Of a stretch of DNA of 64,000 bases, positions 45,964 to 56,334 are shown piece after piece. Position 1 is the stretch's first letter; each line of letters opens with the position of its first letter. The DNA comes from Betaproteobacteria bacterium. GTDB lineage: Bacteria; Pseudomonadota; Gammaproteobacteria; Burkholderiales; Rhodocyclaceae. The stretch is from contig JAPTVL010000420.1 of the NCBI GenBank assembly GCA_028065725.1, positions 105,551-169,550 of the forward strand. The letters run 5' to 3'. Made by a program: the position numbers and the translations under genes. Under the pieces are notes generated by a model, which had not been told where the DNA came from, made no database searches, and saw only the letters and a program-made list of their open reading frames with translations.

Positions 45964-46461
45964 TCAGCGGAAAGGGGCGTCCTGCGCGCGATCGGCGGCG
46001 ATCTGCGCTTCGTTGCGGTCGCCCACGGCAAGCAGCATCTGCTTGGTGTAGTAAAGGTCGCCGCGCGCCTCGCCGTGATATTCGAAAATGCGGGTCTGCA
46101 CGATCGCATCGACCGGACAGGCTTCTTCGCAGAAGCCGCAGAAAATGCACTTGGTCAGATCGATGTCGTAGCGGGTGGTACGGCGCGAGGTTTGCCCATT
46201 CGCGTCTTCGCGCTCCGCGGCTTCGATGGTGATCGCCATGGCCGGGCACACCGCTTCGCACAGTTTGCAGGCGATGCAGCGTTCCTCGCCGTTGGGATAG
46301 CGGCGCAGGGCGTGCAGGCCGCGGAAGCGATTGCTCTGCGGGGTCTTCTCGTCCGGATACTGAACGGTGATCTTGCGCGCGAACATGTAGCGGCCGGTCA
46401 CCGCCATGCCCTTGAACAGTTCCTTGAGGAACAGGCTGCCTATGAAGTCTTTTGCACCCAT
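45964..46461 (-). CDS. nuoI: NADH-quinone oxidoreductase subunit I (TYKY)
   Basis: 165 aa. Two [4Fe-4S] motifs, [12 protein letters not shown] and [16 protein letters not shown], carry clusters N6a and N6b in the peripheral arm. N-terminal amphipathic segment lies on the membrane. 16 bp after nuoH. Confidence 0.96.
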   Translation of the reverse strand: MGAKDFIGSLFLKELFKGMAVTGRYMFARKITVQYPDEKTPQSNRFRGLHALRRYPNGEERCIACKLCEAVCPAMAITIEAAEREDANGQTSRRTTRYDIDLTKCIFCGFCEEACPVDAIVQTRIFEYHGEARGDLYYTKQMLLAVGDRNEAQIAADRAQDAPFR

Positions 46462-46477
46462 GTAATTTCTCCTCGCC

Positions 46478-47563
46478 CTATTTCCAGATGGTCAGCGGCG
46501 ACATCATCCAGACGCCGACCACCAGAATCCACACCAGCGTCACCGGCACGAACACCTTCCAGCCCAGGCGCATGATGTGGTCATAGCGGTAGCGCGGGAA
46601 GGTGGCGCGAATCCAGAGGAAGAAGAACAGGATCGCAGCCATTTTCGACGCCATCCAGTGGAAGCCGTCCGGAATGAACCCGACCGGGGACAGCCAGCCG
46701 CCGAGGAAGAAGATCGAGGTCATGGCCGAAATCAGGATCATGTTGGCGTATTCGGCGAGGAAAAACATCGCGAAGGCCATGCCCGAGTATTCGACCATGT
46801 GGCCGGCGACGATTTCCGATTCGCCCTCGACCACGTCGAAAGGCGCGCGATTGGTTTCGGCCACGCCGGAGATCAGATACACGCCGAACATCGGCAGCAG
46901 CGGCAACCAGTTCCACGACAGGAAATCAAAGCCGTAGCCGGCGAAGCGGCCCTTGTTCTGGGCCATAACGATGTCCGTCAGGTTGAGGCTGTTCGACACC
47001 ATCAGCACGCAGATCAACGCCAGGCCCATCGCGACCTCGTAGGAGATCATCTGTGCCGAGGCACGCATGGCGCCGAAGAACGGATATTTCGAGTTCGACG
47101 CCCAGCCGGCGATGATGATGCCGTAGACGCCGATCGACCCGATCGCCAGCAGGTAGAGCACGCCGGCATCGACGTTGGCCAGCACCCAGCCCTGCGAGAA
47201 CGGGATCACCGCCCACAAGGCCAGCGCCGGCGCGATGGCCATGATCGGACCGAGCACGAACAACTTCTTGTCGGCCGCGGTCGGAAACAGCACTTCCTTG
47301 AAGAACAGCTTGAGGCCGTCGGCGATCGGCTGCAACAGGCCCCAGGGACCGACGCGGTTGGGGCCGATACGGACCTGCATCCAGCCGATGATCTTGCGTT
47401 CCCAGAAGGTCAGGTAGGCCACCGACAGCAGCAGCGGCGCCATGATCAGCACAATTTTCGCCAGGGTCCAGATCAGCGGCCAGACCGACTTGATGATGTC
47501 CCACAGCGGCGCCCACAAAGGACCGAGGATGGCGGCGAGCAGGTTCAGGACAGTGGCTTCCAT
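46478..47563 (-). CDS. nuoH: NADH-quinone oxidoreductase subunit H
   Basis: 361 aa, eight helices. Quinone-channel signature [20 protein letters not shown] and [20 protein letters not shown] are intact. The ATG shares its A with the nuoG stop (TGATG); a GTG one codon earlier would overlap by more. Confidence 0.96.
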   Translation of the reverse strand: MEATVLNLLAAILGPLWAPLWDIIKSVWPLIWTLAKIVLIMAPLLLSVAYLTFWERKIIGWMQVRIGPNRVGPWGLLQPIADGLKLFFKEVLFPTAADKKLFVLGPIMAIAPALALWAVIPFSQGWVLANVDAGVLYLLAIGSIGVYGIIIAGWASNSKYPFFGAMRASAQMISYEVAMGLALICVLMVSNSLNLTDIVMAQNKGRFAGYGFDFLSWNWLPLLPMFGVYLISGVAETNRAPFDVVEGESEIVAGHMVEYSGMAFAMFFLAEYANMILISAMTSIFFLGGWLSPVGFIPDGFHWMASKMAAILFFFLWIRATFPRYRYDHIMRLGWKVFVPVTLVWILVVGVWMMSPLTIWK

Positions 47564-49899
47564 CACGCCTTCTCCACGCTCAGTACGCCAGACATCGGAC
47601 CCAGCGCCAGGCTTGCCGCATGTGCCGCAGCGATGCGTACCACGCCGTCGGGCAGGCCGGCATCAAGCTGCACCGGAAGTGTCACGCTCGCCGTGGCGCC
47701 AGCGCCGACTCTTGCATTGCCGCCTGCCACCAGCCCGAATTTCGCCAGCATCGCCGCATTCATGCGCGCCGTCGGCGCTGCCGAATCGGCGGCTTTTTGC
47801 AACGCGGGCGCGCGTCGCACCAGAGGGTCGGCGAAATGGATGGGAACGTCGGCGACGCGTTCGATGCCGCCGGCCGCAGCCGTCAGGTTCAGCGCGATGC
47901 CATCGATGCCGTTGTCCAGGCCGGAAACAAACCCGGGCTGGCCGTTCAGCGCTTCGGCACGCACATCCTCGCTGCTGTTGAATTCGAAACCGTTGAAGGC
48001 CAGCAGATTGCCCAGCACCCGCAGCACCTTCCAGGCCGGGCGTGCATCACCCAGCGGTTTGGCGGCGGCGTAGAAACTCTGCGCGCGACCTTCGGTGTTG
48101 ACGAAGGTACCGGAGGTTTCGGAGAAGGGTGAGACTGGCAGCAGAACGGCCGCGTAATCGAGCATGGCCGGCGACTTGCAGGGACTCAGCACCACCACGG
48201 CGGCAGCCTTGGTCAGCGCAGCCAGGGCCTGGGCGCCGTCGGCGCAATCGAGTTCGGGTTCGGCACCGAGCACCACATAGGCCTGACGCGGGTCCTTGAG
48301 CATCGCCGCGGCATTCAGCCCGGCAGTACCCGGCACCGCCTTCGCCACGTAGCCGCCGACGCTGTTGGCCGCCTCGCCGAGGAAACCGAAGTTGCCGCCG
48401 AGGGCCGACGCCAGTTGGCGACCCAGCGCATGCAAGGTCGCCGCCTGGGGATGTTGTTGCGCGAAATTGCCGAGCAGGATGCCCGTGTTGCTACCCGAAA
48501 CTAGGCTCTGCGCGATGGCTTGCGCCTCGGCAGAAACGGCAACTCCGGACAGCGCGGCATCTGCCGCGACACCCTTGATCTGACACACGACCTTGACGAT
48601 CTGGGCCAGCACCGCCGGCAACTGCGACGGCGCGGCAATGGCACGCACCGCCAGCTTGATCAGCAGGTCGTCGTCCGCGCTGTGCAGGATACTGACCTGA
48701 GCGCCGCGCTTGGCCGACTGGCGCAGGCGCTGGGCGATCAGCGGATGATCCTTGCGCAGGAAAGAACCGACCACCAGCACGCGATCGAGGCGACCGATGT
48801 CGGCGATCTTCATGCCCAGCCAGGGCGCGCCCTTGCGCTTGCCGTCGGCCGAAAAATCACTGTGGCGCAGGCGGAAATCGATGTTCTCGCTGCCCAGGCC
48901 GCGCAGCAGCTTTTGCGCCAGATACATTTCTTCCAGCGTCGCGTGCGGGCTCAGCAGGCCGCCGATCGCCGTACCACCGTGGGTCTTGGCCACGTCGCGC
49001 AGGGCATGGGCGGCATAGTCAAGCGCGACGTTCCAGTCGACTTCCTTCCACTCGCCGCCCTGCTTGACCATCGGTTTGGTCAGGCGCTCTGCAGAATTCA
49101 GGCCCTGGTAGGAGAAGCGCTCCTTGTCGGTCAGCCAGCATTCGTTGATGTCCTCGTTTTCCAGTGGCAACACGCGCATCACGCGGTCATGCTTGGTCTG
49201 CACGATCAGGTTGCTGCCCAGCCCGTCATGCGGGCTCACCGACTTGCGCCGGGACAACTCCCAGGTGCGCGCCGAGAAGCGGAAGGGCTTGGAGGTCAGG
49301 GCGCCGACCGGGCACAGGTCGATGATGTTGCCGGAGAGTTCGGTATCCACCGTCTTGCCGATGAAGGGCATCACCTCGGCGCGCTCGCCGCGGTAGGACT
49401 GGCCGAGTTCCATGAAACCGGCGATCTCCGCGGTGAAGCGGATGCAGCGCGTGCAGTTGATGCAGCGGGTCATGTCGGTAGCCACCAGCGGACCGAGGTC
49501 CTTGTCCGGCACGACGCGCTTTTCTTCTTCGTATTGCGAGGCGGATTCGCCGTAGCCAACCGCGAGGTCCTGCAACTGGCACTCGCCGCCCTGGTCGCAG
49601 ATCGGGCAATCCAGCGGATGGTTGATCAGCAGGAATTCCATCACCGCCTTCTGCGCCTTGACCGCCAGCTCGGAATGGGTGAACACCTTCATGCCGTTGG
49701 TGACGATGGTGGCGCAAGCCGGCATCGGCTTCGGCGCTTTCTCCACCTGGACCAGGCACATGCGGCAGTTGGCCGCGATGGACAGTTTCTTGTGGTAGCA
49801 GAAGTGCGGAATGTAGGTGCCCAGCTTGTGCGCCGCCTCGATGACGGTGCTGCCGTCCTCGACCTGCAGGGTCTTGCCGTCGATTTCGATTTCTACCAT
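47563..49899 (-). CDS. nuoG: NADH-quinone oxidoreductase subunit G
   Basis: 778 aa. N-terminal [2Fe-2S] ([16 protein letters not shown]), then the His/Cys cluster N5 ([18 protein letters not shown]) and N4 ([10 protein letters not shown]), followed by the molybdopterin-fold domain without a bound cofactor. A dispersed 21-bp repeat (47690-47710) encodes the late segment [11 protein letters not shown]. Start at 49899, with GGAGG four bases upstream; the ORF continues upstream only because the intergenic repeat is open (MGRPGGGN). Confidence 0.95.
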   Translation of the reverse strand: MVEIEIDGKTLQVEDGSTVIEAAHKLGTYIPHFCYHKKLSIAANCRMCLVQVEKAPKPMPACATIVTNGMKVFTHSELAVKAQKAVMEFLLINHPLDCPICDQGGECQLQDLAVGYGESASQYEEEKRVVPDKDLGPLVATDMTRCINCTRCIRFTAEIAGFMELGQSYRGERAEVMPFIGKTVDTELSGNIIDLCPVGALTSKPFRFSARTWELSRRKSVSPHDGLGSNLIVQTKHDRVMRVLPLENEDINECWLTDKERFSYQGLNSAERLTKPMVKQGGEWKEVDWNVALDYAAHALRDVAKTHGGTAIGGLLSPHATLEEMYLAQKLLRGLGSENIDFRLRHSDFSADGKRKGAPWLGMKIADIGRLDRVLVVGSFLRKDHPLIAQRLRQSAKRGAQVSILHSADDDLLIKLAVRAIAAPSQLPAVLAQIVKVVCQIKGVAADAALSGVAVSAEAQAIAQSLVSGSNTGILLGNFAQQHPQAATLHALGRQLASALGGNFGFLGEAANSVGGYVAKAVPGTAGLNAAAMLKDPRQAYVVLGAEPELDCADGAQALAALTKAAAVVVLSPCKSPAMLDYAAVLLPVSPFSETSGTFVNTEGRAQSFYAAAKPLGDARPAWKVLRVLGNLLAFNGFEFNSSEDVRAEALNGQPGFVSGLDNGIDGIALNLTAAAGGIERVADVPIHFADPLVRRAPALQKAADSAAPTARMNAAMLAKFGLVAGGNARVGAGATASVTLPVQLDAGLPDGVVRIAAAHAASLALGPMSGVLSVEKA
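47690..47710 (+). repeat. dispersed 21-bp repeat, copy 8 (in nuoG)
   Basis: Exact consensus, N3 = GGC, followed by CTTG. Minus-strand reading RVGAGATA in NuoG. Confidence 0.85.
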
Positions 49900-50014
49900 G
49901 TTGCCTCCGCCGGGCCGCCCCAAGAAGGCAACAAGTCAACAGCCCGGAAGCCGCGCAGCGGCTGAACCTTTGTCACCCCCTTCCGTGGGAAGGGGGTCGG
50001 GGGGAAGGTCGTAT
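49900..50014. repeat. intergenic repeat R1 between nuoG and nuoF
   Basis: About 115 bp very similar to the element at 51347-51470. It contains GTTGCC/GGCAAC (49900-49905 with 49927-49932), AGCCGC-GCA-GCGGCT (49949-49963) and CCCCCTTCC-GTG-GGAAGGGGG (49976-49996). It includes the nuoG ribosome site. The hairpins differ in sequence from those of R2 but keep pairing. Confidence 0.85.
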
Positions 50015-51346
50015 TCATACGGCCCCTGCCTTGAAGAAACCACTACCCATGCGCTGGACTTCGGGATCGACCAGGCACTTCCTGTTTTCGATGTGGTACT
50101 CGAACTCGCTCTTGAAGTGCTTGATGAAGCTGCGCACCGGGAAGGCGGCGGCGTCGGCCAATGCACAAATGGTCTTGCCCATCATGTTGTCGGTCACGCG
50201 GTTCAGCAAATCCAGATCTTCGGGACGGCCCTCGCCGTGCTCGATGCGATGCACGACACGGTAGAGCCAGCCGCTGCCTTCGCGGCACGGGGTACATTGG
50301 CCGCAGGACTCTTCGTAATAGAAATAGGACAGGCGCTCCAGCGCCTTGACCATGCAGACTGTCTCGTCCATCACGATCACGGCGCCGGAACCGAGCATGG
50401 AACCGGCCTTGGCGATCGAGTCGTAATCCATGGTGCAGTCCATCATGACGTCGCCGGGCAACACCGGAGCCGAGGAACCGCCGGGAATTACCGCCTTGAG
50501 CTTGCGGCCGCCGCGCATGCCGCCGGCCATTTCGAGCAGTTTGGCGAAGGGCGTACCCATGGGTACTTCGAAGTTGCCCGGACGATTGACGTGACCCGAG
50601 ACCGAGAACAGTTTGGTGCCGCCGTTGTTGGGCTTGCCCAAGTTCAGGTAGGCCTCGCCGCCCATGCCGAGGATGAAGGGAATCGCGGCGAAGGTTTCGG
50701 TGTTGTTGATCGTGGTCGGCTTGCCGTAGAGGCCGAAGTTCGCCGGGAAAGGCGGCTTGTAGCGCGGCTGGCCCTTCTTGCCTTCGATGGATTCGAGCAG
50801 GCCGGTTTCCTCGCCGCAGATGTAGGCACCCCAGCCATGGTGGGCAAACAGGTCGAAGCTGAAATCGGAACCGAGAATATTGTTGCCCAGATAACCGGCG
50901 GCGCGCGCCTGGTCGAGGGCTTCCTCGAAGCGCTGGTAGGTCTCGAAGATCTCGCCGTGGATGTAGTTGTAGCCAAGCTTGGCACCGACCGCATAGCCGG
51001 CGATGATCATGCCCTCGATCACCGAGTGCGGATCGAAGCGCATCAGGTCGCGATCCTTGAAGGTGCCGGGCTCGCCTTCGTCGGTATTGCAAACGACGTA
51101 TTTCTCGGGCGCCGCCTTGGGCATGAAGCTCCACTTGAGGCCGGTCGGGAAGCCCGCGCCGCCCCGTCCGCGCAGCACCGACTTCTTGACCTCGGCGATC
51201 AGGTCGTCCTGCGTCATCTTGCTGGCGAGAATGCGCTTCAACTGGGCGTAACCGCCGCGCGCTTCGTAGTCCTTGAGGCTCCAGCCGGCATCGCCTTTGG
51301 ACCAGCCGGTGGTCAGCAGCGGATTGATGGTGTCGATCAGCGCCAT
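50015..51346 (-). CDS. nuoF: NADH-quinone oxidoreductase subunit F
   Basis: 443 aa. NADH/FMN sites ([33 protein letters not shown]) and the N3 [4Fe-4S] cysteines ([12 protein letters not shown]) are all present. Start at ATG 51346 with GGAGG four bases upstream. Flanked on both sides by copies of the same intergenic element. Confidence 0.96.
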   Translation of the reverse strand: MALIDTINPLLTTGWSKGDAGWSLKDYEARGGYAQLKRILASKMTQDDLIAEVKKSVLRGRGGAGFPTGLKWSFMPKAAPEKYVVCNTDEGEPGTFKDRDLMRFDPHSVIEGMIIAGYAVGAKLGYNYIHGEIFETYQRFEEALDQARAAGYLGNNILGSDFSFDLFAHHGWGAYICGEETGLLESIEGKKGQPRYKPPFPANFGLYGKPTTINNTETFAAIPFILGMGGEAYLNLGKPNNGGTKLFSVSGHVNRPGNFEVPMGTPFAKLLEMAGGMRGGRKLKAVIPGGSSAPVLPGDVMMDCTMDYDSIAKAGSMLGSGAVIVMDETVCMVKALERLSYFYYEESCGQCTPCREGSGWLYRVVHRIEHGEGRPEDLDLLNRVTDNMMGKTICALADAAAFPVRSFIKHFKSEFEYHIENRKCLVDPEVQRMGSGFFKAGAV

Positions 51347-51470
51347 GTTGCCTCCGCCGGGCCGCCCCAAGGGGGCAACAGTGTTACACCCGGAAGTCGC
51401 GCACCGCGCGACTGAACCATGGTCACCCCTCTTCCACGGGAAGAGGGGCTGGGGGAGTTGGTCGTTCTGA
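51347..51470. repeat. intergenic repeat R2 between nuoF and nuoE
   Basis: Second copy of the element at 49900-50014. Hairpins: GTTGCC/GGCAAC (51347-51352 with 51374-51379), AGTCGCGC-ACC-GCGCGACT (51395-51413) and CCCCTCTTCC-ACG-GGAAGAGGGG (51426-51448). The changes relative to R1 are compensatory within the stems. Confidence 0.85.
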
Positions 51471-51974
51471 TCATTTGCACTCCGCCAACAGCTTGTCGAT
51501 CTGCTCGGGCAGCATGAAACTGCACATGCGCTTGTTGTTCACCAGCATCACCGGCGCATCGCCGCAGGCGCCCATGCACTCGCCTTCCTTCAGGGTGAAC
51601 TTGCCGTCGGCAGTGGTCTCGTTGAAATCGATGCCGAGCTTTTCCTTGACGTAATCGGCGGCATGCACGCCGCCGGACAGGGCGCAGGGCAGATTGGTGC
51701 ACACCGTGAGCTTGTACTTGCCGACCGGGTGCAGGTCGTACATGTTGTAGAAGCTCGCCACCTCGTAGGCCACCATCGGCGCCATGCCGAGATAATTGGC
51801 CACGACGGCGATAGTCTCCTGCGACAGCCAGCCTTTTTCGTCCTGGGCAATCACCAGTGCCGCCATGACGGCGGACTGCTTCTGGTCAGCCGGATACTTG
51901 GCCACTTCCCGATCGATCTTCTTCAGCGATTCGGGGCTCAATTCAGGACTCAACAGGGTGTTCTGCGTATTCAT
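51471..51974 (-). CDS. nuoE: NADH-quinone oxidoreductase subunit E
   Basis: 167 aa, thioredoxin-like [2Fe-2S] (N1a) protein; the four ligands lie in [12 protein letters not shown] and [12 protein letters not shown]. Five bp after nuoD. Confidence 0.96.
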   Translation of the reverse strand: MNTQNTLLSPELSPESLKKIDREVAKYPADQKQSAVMAALVIAQDEKGWLSQETIAVVANYLGMAPMVAYEVASFYNMYDLHPVGKYKLTVCTNLPCALSGGVHAADYVKEKLGIDFNETTADGKFTLKEGECMGACGDAPVMLVNNKRMCSFMLPEQIDKLLAECK

Positions 51975-51979
51975 GCGGT

Positions 51980-53233
51980 CTATCTGTCAACGTCGCCAAG
52001 GACCAGGTCGATGGTGCCGATCACGGCGGTGGCATCGGCCAGCATGTGGCCGCGGCACATTTCATCCGTGGCAGCCAGGTGGGGAATTCCTGCGGTATGC
52101 AGCTTGATGCGGTAAGGCTTGTTGGCGCCGTCCGACACGGCCCAGACACCCATCTCGCCCTTGGGATGCTCGATCGCGACGTAGGCTTCGCCGGGCGGGA
52201 CGTGCATGCCCTCGGAGAACAGCTTGAAATGATGGATCAGCTCTTCCATGCTGCCCTTCATCTTCGCCCGCGGCGGCGGCGCCACCTTGTGGTCGTCGGT
52301 GATGACCGGGCCCGGATTTGCACGCAGCCAGGCGATGCACTGCTTGATGATGCGGTTGGCCTGGGCCATTTCTTCCATGCGCACCAGATAGCGGTCGTAG
52401 GTATCGCCATTGACACCGACCGGAATGTCGAAATCCATGCGGTCATAGACTTCGTAGGGCTGCTTCTTGCGCAAATCCCATTCGACGCCCGAACCGCGCA
52501 GCATGGCGCCGCTGAAGCCCAGTTGCAGGGCGCGCTCGGGACTGATCACGCCGATGCCGACGGTACGCTGCTTCCAGATTCGGTTGTCGGTCAGCAGGGT
52601 GTGGTACTCGCTCAGGTACACCGGGAAACGGTTGGTGAAGTCCTCGAGGAAGTCGAGCAGCGAACCATTGCGCGCCTCGTTGAGTTCCTTGACCGTCTGC
52701 GCATTCTTGAAGCGGTTTTCCTGGTACTTCGGCATCTGGTCGGGCAGATCGCGATAGACGCCGCCCGGCCGATAGTAGGCCTGGTGCATGCGGATGCCGC
52801 AAGTCGCTTCGAGCACGTCGAACAGATCCTCGCGCTCGCGGAAGGTGTACAGCACCATGGTCATGGCGCCGATGTCCAGCGCGTGAGTGCCGATGTTGAG
52901 CAGGTGGTTCTTGATCCGCGCAATCTCGTCGAACATGACGCGGATGTACTGGGCGCGGATCGGCACCTCGATGCCCAGCAGCCGCTCCACGGCCAGACAG
53001 TAGGCGTGCTCGCTGGGAATCATCGACGTATAGTCGAGGCGATCCAGATAAGGCAGCGTCTGCAGCCAGGTACGGGTCTCGGCCAGCTTCTCGGTGCCGC
53101 GATGCAGCAGGCCGATATGCGGATCGGCGCGCACCACGACTTCGCCGTCGAGTTCAAGCACCAGGCGCAGCACGCCGTGCGCCGCCGGATGCTGGGGTCC
53201 GAAGTTCAGTGTGTAGTTCTTGATGTCAGCCAC
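51980..53233 (-). CDS. nuoD: NADH-quinone oxidoreductase subunit D
   Basis: 417 aa, 49-kDa subunit forming the quinone site with NuoB. Family segments [31 protein letters not shown] and the C-terminal DLVLGDVDR are intact, including the quinone-binding Tyr/His regions ([21 protein letters not shown]). Overlaps the nuoC stop by eight bases. Confidence 0.96.
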   Translation of the reverse strand: MADIKNYTLNFGPQHPAAHGVLRLVLELDGEVVVRADPHIGLLHRGTEKLAETRTWLQTLPYLDRLDYTSMIPSEHAYCLAVERLLGIEVPIRAQYIRVMFDEIARIKNHLLNIGTHALDIGAMTMVLYTFREREDLFDVLEATCGIRMHQAYYRPGGVYRDLPDQMPKYQENRFKNAQTVKELNEARNGSLLDFLEDFTNRFPVYLSEYHTLLTDNRIWKQRTVGIGVISPERALQLGFSGAMLRGSGVEWDLRKKQPYEVYDRMDFDIPVGVNGDTYDRYLVRMEEMAQANRIIKQCIAWLRANPGPVITDDHKVAPPPRAKMKGSMEELIHHFKLFSEGMHVPPGEAYVAIEHPKGEMGVWAVSDGANKPYRIKLHTAGIPHLAATDEMCRGHMLADATAVIGTIDLVLGDVDR

Positions 53234-53828
53234 GGCCGCCGCCTTTTCCGTAGTTTTCCTCGCGCACGATGCGCGGCGTGACTTCCCGCGGCTCGATCGT
53301 CACCGGCTGATAGATCACGCGCTTCTGCTCCGGGTCGTAACGCATCTCGACATAACCCGAAATCGGGAAGTCCTTGCGGAAAGGATGACCGACGAAGCCG
53401 TAGTCCGTCAGGATGCGGCGCAGGTCCGGATGACCCTCGAAGTGGATGCCGAACAGGTCGAAGGCTTCGCGCTCGTACCAGTTGGCCACATTCCAGATGT
53501 CGACCACGGATTCCAGGACCGGGAACTCGTCATCGGTCGCATAGGCCTTGACCCGCAAACGCCAGTTGTGGGTCAGCGACAGAAGCTGGCTGACGGCGGC
53601 GAAGCGCGGTCCCTGGTAGCCGGTAAACTCGGAATAATCGATGCCGCTGAGATCCATCAACTGCTCGAAGCGGAAGGCCGGATCGTCACGCAGCTGCCGC
53701 ATGACTGCAAGGTAATTTTTTGCCGGAATTGCTACCGTCAGTTCGCCCAGGGCGAGCACCGGTTCACCGATGCGCTCGCCGAAAGTTTCCTGCAATAGCC
53801 GGCTCAGACGTTCGAGTTTCGCGCTCAT
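53226..53828 (-). CDS. nuoC: NADH-quinone oxidoreductase subunit C
   Basis: 200 aa, 30-kDa subunit, not fused to NuoD. Family motif [22 protein letters not shown]...[14 protein letters not shown]...[11 protein letters not shown] at 53828; upstream frame is antisense of nuoB. 14 bp after nuoB. Confidence 0.95.
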   Translation of the reverse strand: MSAKLERLSRLLQETFGERIGEPVLALGELTVAIPAKNYLAVMRQLRDDPAFRFEQLMDLSGIDYSEFTGYQGPRFAAVSQLLSLTHNWRLRVKAYATDDEFPVLESVVDIWNVANWYEREAFDLFGIHFEGHPDLRRILTDYGFVGHPFRKDFPISGYVEMRYDPEQKRVIYQPVTIEPREVTPRIVREENYGKGGGRG

Positions 53829-53842
53829 GAATTTGGCCCGGA

Positions 53843-54319
53843 TCAGCGGGCAATGGTGGTAGTGCGGCGGATCTTGCTCTGCAACTGGATCAGCCCGTAC
53901 AGCAAGGCTTCCGCCGTCGGCGGGCAACCCGGCACATAGACATCGACCGGCACGATGCGATCGACGCCGCGCACCACGGAATACGAATAGTGATAGTAGC
54001 CGCCGCCATTGGCGCACGACCCCATCGACAGCACCCAGCGCGGCTCGGCCATCTGGTCATAGACCTTGCGCAGGGCGGGTGCCATCTTGTTGGTCAGCGT
54101 GCCGGCGACGATCATCACGTCGGACTGGCGCGGACTCGGCCGGAACACGATGCCGAAGCGATCGAGGTCATAGCGCGAACAGCCGGCGTGGATCATTTCG
54201 ATGGCGCAACAGGCCAGACCGAAGGTCATCGGCCACATCGAACCGGTACGCGTCCAGTTGATGATCTTGTCCAGCGACGTGGTGACGAAACCTTCCTGCA
54301 GAACGCCCTCGATACTCAT
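53843..54319 (-). CDS. nuoB: NADH-quinone oxidoreductase subunit B
   Basis: 158 aa, PSST subunit carrying cluster N2 with its tandem cysteines (GLACCAIEM), [12 protein letters not shown] and [14 protein letters not shown]. Located 22 bp after nuoA. Confidence 0.97.
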   Translation of the reverse strand: MSIEGVLQEGFVTTSLDKIINWTRTGSMWPMTFGLACCAIEMIHAGCSRYDLDRFGIVFRPSPRQSDVMIVAGTLTNKMAPALRKVYDQMAEPRWVLSMGSCANGGGYYHYSYSVVRGVDRIVPVDVYVPGCPPTAEALLYGLIQLQSKIRRTTTIAR

Positions 54320-54341
54320 GCGCCGATGTCCTTGATCCCGT

Positions 54342-54716
54342 TCATTCCCAATCTAGCGCACCCTTGGCCCACGCGTAAACGTAGCCAACGACCAGGATGC
54401 CGATAAATACGAACATTTCGACGAAGCCGAACATCTTCACCGCCTCGGTATTGACGATCTCCTTGAAGATCGTCGCCCACGGGAAAAGAAAGGCGATTTC
54501 GAGGTCGAACAGGATGAAGAGGATGGCAATCAGGTAGTAGCGCACGTCGAACTTCATGCGCGCATCTTCGAAGGGAACGAAGCCGCATTCGAACGAGGAG
54601 AGTTTTTCGCTGTCCGGCCGATTCGGTGCAATCAACCAACCAAGGAGGATGGGAGCACAACCGAAAGCGAGGCCTACCAGGATGAAGACGAGGACCGGGA
54701 AGTAGTTATCAAGCAT
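54342..54716 (-). CDS. nuoA: NADH-quinone oxidoreductase subunit A
   Basis: 124 aa, three helices, first gene of the operon. The loop [22 protein letters not shown] with the conserved Cys is intact. The 120 bp up to the tRNA gene contains a hairpin (CCCGC/GCGGG, 54763-54780) and the 12-bp palindrome TTGGCCGGCCAA (54751-54762). Confidence 0.96.
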   Translation of the reverse strand: MLDNYFPVLVFILVGLAFGCAPILLGWLIAPNRPDSEKLSSFECGFVPFEDARMKFDVRYYLIAILFILFDLEIAFLFPWATIFKEIVNTEAVKMFGFVEMFVFIGILVVGYVYAWAKGALDWE

Positions 54717-54836
54717 TTTTGTGGCGCGGCCACTTCTTCACTGGTTGATCTTGGCCGGCCAACCCGCTGCACGCTGCGGGAAATCCGACGCTCAAAACCG
54801 ATTGCTGCTGCTTCTTCAATTGCTGCCTATTTTTAC

Positions 54837-54921
54837 TGGTGCCGACGGCGAGACTCGAACTCGCACAGCTTTCGCCACTACCCCCTCAAGATAGCGTGTC
54901 TACCAATTTCACCACGTCGGC
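54837..54921 (-). tRNA. tRNA-Leu(GAG)
   Basis: 85 nt on the minus strand including the encoded CCA end. Acceptor GCCGACG pairs with CGTCGGC; D-loop GGTGAAATTGGTAGACACG; anticodon stem CTATCTTGAGGGGGTAG with GAG; long variable arm (type II tRNA) and TTCGAGTCTCG in the T arm. It lies between secG and nuoA as in many betaproteobacteria. Confidence 0.96.
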
Positions 54922-55019
54922 GTTGTGCGCTAAGCGCGAGCGGCGCGAATTATATAACAAGGTATTCAGTTCTTCGTGCGCCGCAACAAAAAAATCTATG
55001 GACCTTCAGGTTTCAAGAA

Positions 55020-55370
55020 TCACTTCGGAATGTCCTTGGCCTTCGAATCCGGCGCAGCCGGCGGCTCTGCCGGAACTGCGGGGACGGTCGGTACCGCAGC
55101 CGAATCCATCACGCTGCCCGATACCGCGGGCCGCGCGGTTGCGATGTAGGACAAGCCCAGGCTGGTGAGGAAAAACACCACGGCGAGGACGGCCGTCACG
55201 CGGGACAGGAAATTGGCCGATCCCGTGGCACCGAACAGGCTGCCGGAAGCACCGCTGCCGAAGGCGGCGCCCATGTCGGCACCCTTGCCGTGCTGCAGCA
55301 ACACGAAGCCGATAATGCTGAGACCGGCAATGATATGCACGGTCAGAATTACGGTATGCAGTAGATCCAT
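55020..55370 (-). CDS. secG: SecG, protein-export membrane protein
   Basis: 116 aa. Two helices (about 5-25, 53-75) flank the conserved LLQHGKGADMGAAFGSGASGS loop of SecG. The C-terminal tail is Ala/Pro-rich (VPAEPPAAPDSKAKD). Subunit of SecYEG. 29 bp after tpiA on the same strand. Confidence 0.94.
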   Translation of the reverse strand: MDLLHTVILTVHIIAGLSIIGFVLLQHGKGADMGAAFGSGASGSLFGATGSANFLSRVTAVLAVVFFLTSLGLSYIATARPAVSGSVMDSAAVPTVPAVPAEPPAAPDSKAKDIPK

Positions 55371-55399
55371 TGGAACCTCGTCACTTCAATCAAGTTGTT

Positions 55400-56143
55400 T
55401 CAGGCCGCGGCGCAGATGGCGAGAAAATCCGCCGCCACCAGCGACGCGCCGCCGATCAAGCCGCCATCGATATCGGGCTGACCAAAAAGTTCGGCCGCGT
55501 TGTTCGCCTTCACGCTGCCGCCGTAGAGAATGCGCAGACCCGCCGCGACATCCGCACTGTCGCGCGCGAAGCGTGCACGAATCAGGGCATGGACTTCCTG
55601 TGCCTGCTCGGGCGATGCCGTGCGTCCGGTGCCGATCGCCCATACCGGCTCATAGGCCACGACGGCCCTGGCGAAGGCGGCAACGCCGGAACCGGCCAGC
55701 ACGGCGTCGATCTGGCGCGTCACCACCTGACCGGTTACCCCGGCTTCACGCTCGGCTAGGGATTCGCCGACGCACAGCACCGGAATCAGCCCGGTCTTGA
55801 GCGCTGCGGCAAATTTGGCGGCAACCACGGCATCGGTATCGCCGAAAAACGACCGGCGTTCGGAATGGCCGACCAGCACATAACGACAACCGAAGTCCGC
55901 CAGCATTGCCCCGCTCACCTCACCCGTCCACGCGCCCTGCGCGTGCTCGGAAACATCCTGCGCACCCCAGGCCACGTTGCTGCCTGTCAGCGCTGCTTGG
56001 GCTTGCGCCAGATAGGGATAAGGCACGCAGACGGCGGTCTCGGCGCGGCCTTTGGCCCCGTCACGAACGGCATGCAGCAAGTCCGCGTTGGTCGCGAGAC
56101 TGCCGTGCATCTTCCAGTTACCGGCAACAAGTTTGGTACGCAT
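55400..56143 (-). CDS. tpiA: triosephosphate isomerase
   Basis: 247 aa. Start VAGNWKMHGS, catalytic His in VLVGHSERR, catalytic Glu in AYEPVWAIGTG, phosphate site LYGGSVKANNAAE. Interconverts dihydroxyacetone phosphate and glyceraldehyde-3-phosphate. ATG at 56143 matches the normal family start; the extended frame upstream is not credible. Diverges from frdA. Confidence 0.96.
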   Translation of the reverse strand: MRTKLVAGNWKMHGSLATNADLLHAVRDGAKGRAETAVCVPYPYLAQAQAALTGSNVAWGAQDVSEHAQGAWTGEVSGAMLADFGCRYVLVGHSERRSFFGDTDAVVAAKFAAALKTGLIPVLCVGESLAEREAGVTGQVVTRQIDAVLAGSGVAAFARAVVAYEPVWAIGTGRTASPEQAQEVHALIRARFARDSADVAAGLRILYGGSVKANNAAELFGQPDIDGGLIGGASLVAADFLAICAAA

Positions 56144-56264
56144 GGCGACAAGGTAGGGTTTAACGAAGCCCGCGATTATAGCGGCTGCGCCAGGCGAATG
56201 CCAGACCGGCCGACCGGCGGCGCCTTTCGCCGCCACCTTGCGTCCCATGCGCTGCCCGCGACTC

Positions 56265-56305
56265 TTGACACAAATCAACAAGCGGACCGGCAAAGGACCG
56301 ATACT
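56265..56305 (+). promoter_or_regulatory. FNR/ANR-type class II promoter of frdABCD
   Basis: TTGAC-ACAA-ATCAA (56265-56278) matches the FNR consensus TTGAT-N4-ATCAA at nine of ten positions. A -10-like GATACT follows at 56300-56305, which would place the transcript start near 56312 and the box centre near -41, the class II activation position. Points to anaerobic induction of fumarate reductase. Confidence 0.7.
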
Positions 56306-56334
56306 GGCGCCCGAGACTAACGTTTACGTCATGG

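Noticed and set aside
54751..54780. Palindromes TTGGCCGGCCAA and CCCGC/GCGGG upstream of nuoA as operator
   Set aside because: Short GC palindromes are common in DNA of this composition and no recognised regulator site matches.
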